Assembly (NCBI GenBank): GCA_947585885.1
Contig: CANPXI010000015.1
Span: 1-13,300 of the forward strand
Direction of reading: 5' to 3'
DNA length: 13,300 nt
From: an uncultured Bacilli bacterium
Lineage (GTDB): Bacteria > Bacillota_I > Bacilli_A > RF39 > UBA660
Shown: positions 13,255-13,300 of the stretch, piece after piece
How the letters are laid out: each line of letters starts with the position of its first letter
How positions within the stretch are numbered: position 1 is the stretch's first letter
Made by a program: the position numbers and the translations under genes
The notes under the pieces: generated by a model
Seen by the model: the letters and a program-made list of their open reading frames with translations, nothing else
Databases searched by the model: none
What the model was told of the DNA's origin: nothing

Positions 13255-13300
13255 ATGAATATTATTCTTTTAATTTTTATTAATTTTATTATTGTTTCTT
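13255..13300 (+). CDS. N-terminus of a hydrophobic (membrane or secreted) protein, cut by window edge
   Basis: ATG 13255 follows AGGTGATTTGAT and opens a frame MNIILLIFINFIIVS that runs off the window. The 15 visible residues are almost wholly hydrophobic and are the start of a membrane helix. Nothing more about the product can be said. Its upstream region carries the Spo0A-box-like array, so the gene may be switched at the onset of sporulation. Confidence 0.6.
   Translation, partial: MNIILLIFINFIIVS

Noticed and set aside
1..13300. Mycoplasma-type genetic code (TGA as Trp) suspected from the low G+C
   Set aside because: TGA is used as a real stop (rsmE, the acidic membrane protein, the 143-residue protein) and Trp codons are TGG.

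Overview
The window comes from a very AT-rich bacterium using the standard genetic code: TGA ends several genes and Trp is read by TGG (for example the Trp-Trp pair of the pilus platform protein). A tRNA-Asn T-box leader, strong AGGAGG-type ribosome sites, a CotY/CotZ-family spore coat gene, a sigma-K-like promoter and a row of Spo0A-box-like sites all point to a low-GC, endospore-forming Bacillota (Firmicutes), perhaps one of the very AT-rich gut Bacilli or Clostridia lineages. The species cannot be named from this sequence.

Layout. Everything from the left edge to about 12,240 lies on the minus strand; the last kilobase is on the plus strand. At the left edge is the first 22 codons of a protein resembling the start of an IS transposase, with its own promoter. 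Next is a two-gene type IV pilus/type II secretion unit: a pilC/gspF platform protein with an unusual N-terminal extension of about 200 residues, then the prepilin peptidase pilD. Upstream is a tRNA/rRNA modification operon: rsmE (m3U1498 of 16S rRNA), an acidic single-pass membrane protein of unknown role, and mtaB (ms2t6A37 of tRNA). rsmE appears to have a promoter placed so that its mRNA starts at the AUG. Asparagine synthetase asnB precedes it, controlled by a T-box leader with an AAC (Asn) specifier.

Next come two small membrane-anchored proteins. One has a type IV prepilin cleavage site (G/WGIIE); the two share an ectodomain plan with a Cys pair, so they are probable clients of the pilD/pilC machinery 5-7 kb away. 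No assembly ATPase gene lies in the window. Upstream of these are topA (DNA topoisomerase I with three zinc ribbons), an unrecognised helical soluble protein, an unrecognised membrane-anchored protein, and a Cys-rich CotZ-like coat protein with a clear terminator.

On the plus strand, divergent from cotZ, are an unrecognised 143-residue protein, a membrane-anchored PTS EIIB-like domain that has lost its phosphorylated Cys, and the start of a hydrophobic protein whose promoter region carries three Spo0A-box-like heptamers exactly 10 bp apart.

The main leads are the dispersed pilus-like system, the inserted acidic membrane protein with a duplicated 19-residue motif, the Cys-less EIIB, the likely leaderless rsmE and the Spo0A-box array. 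No tRNA, rRNA or CRISPR array was seen.
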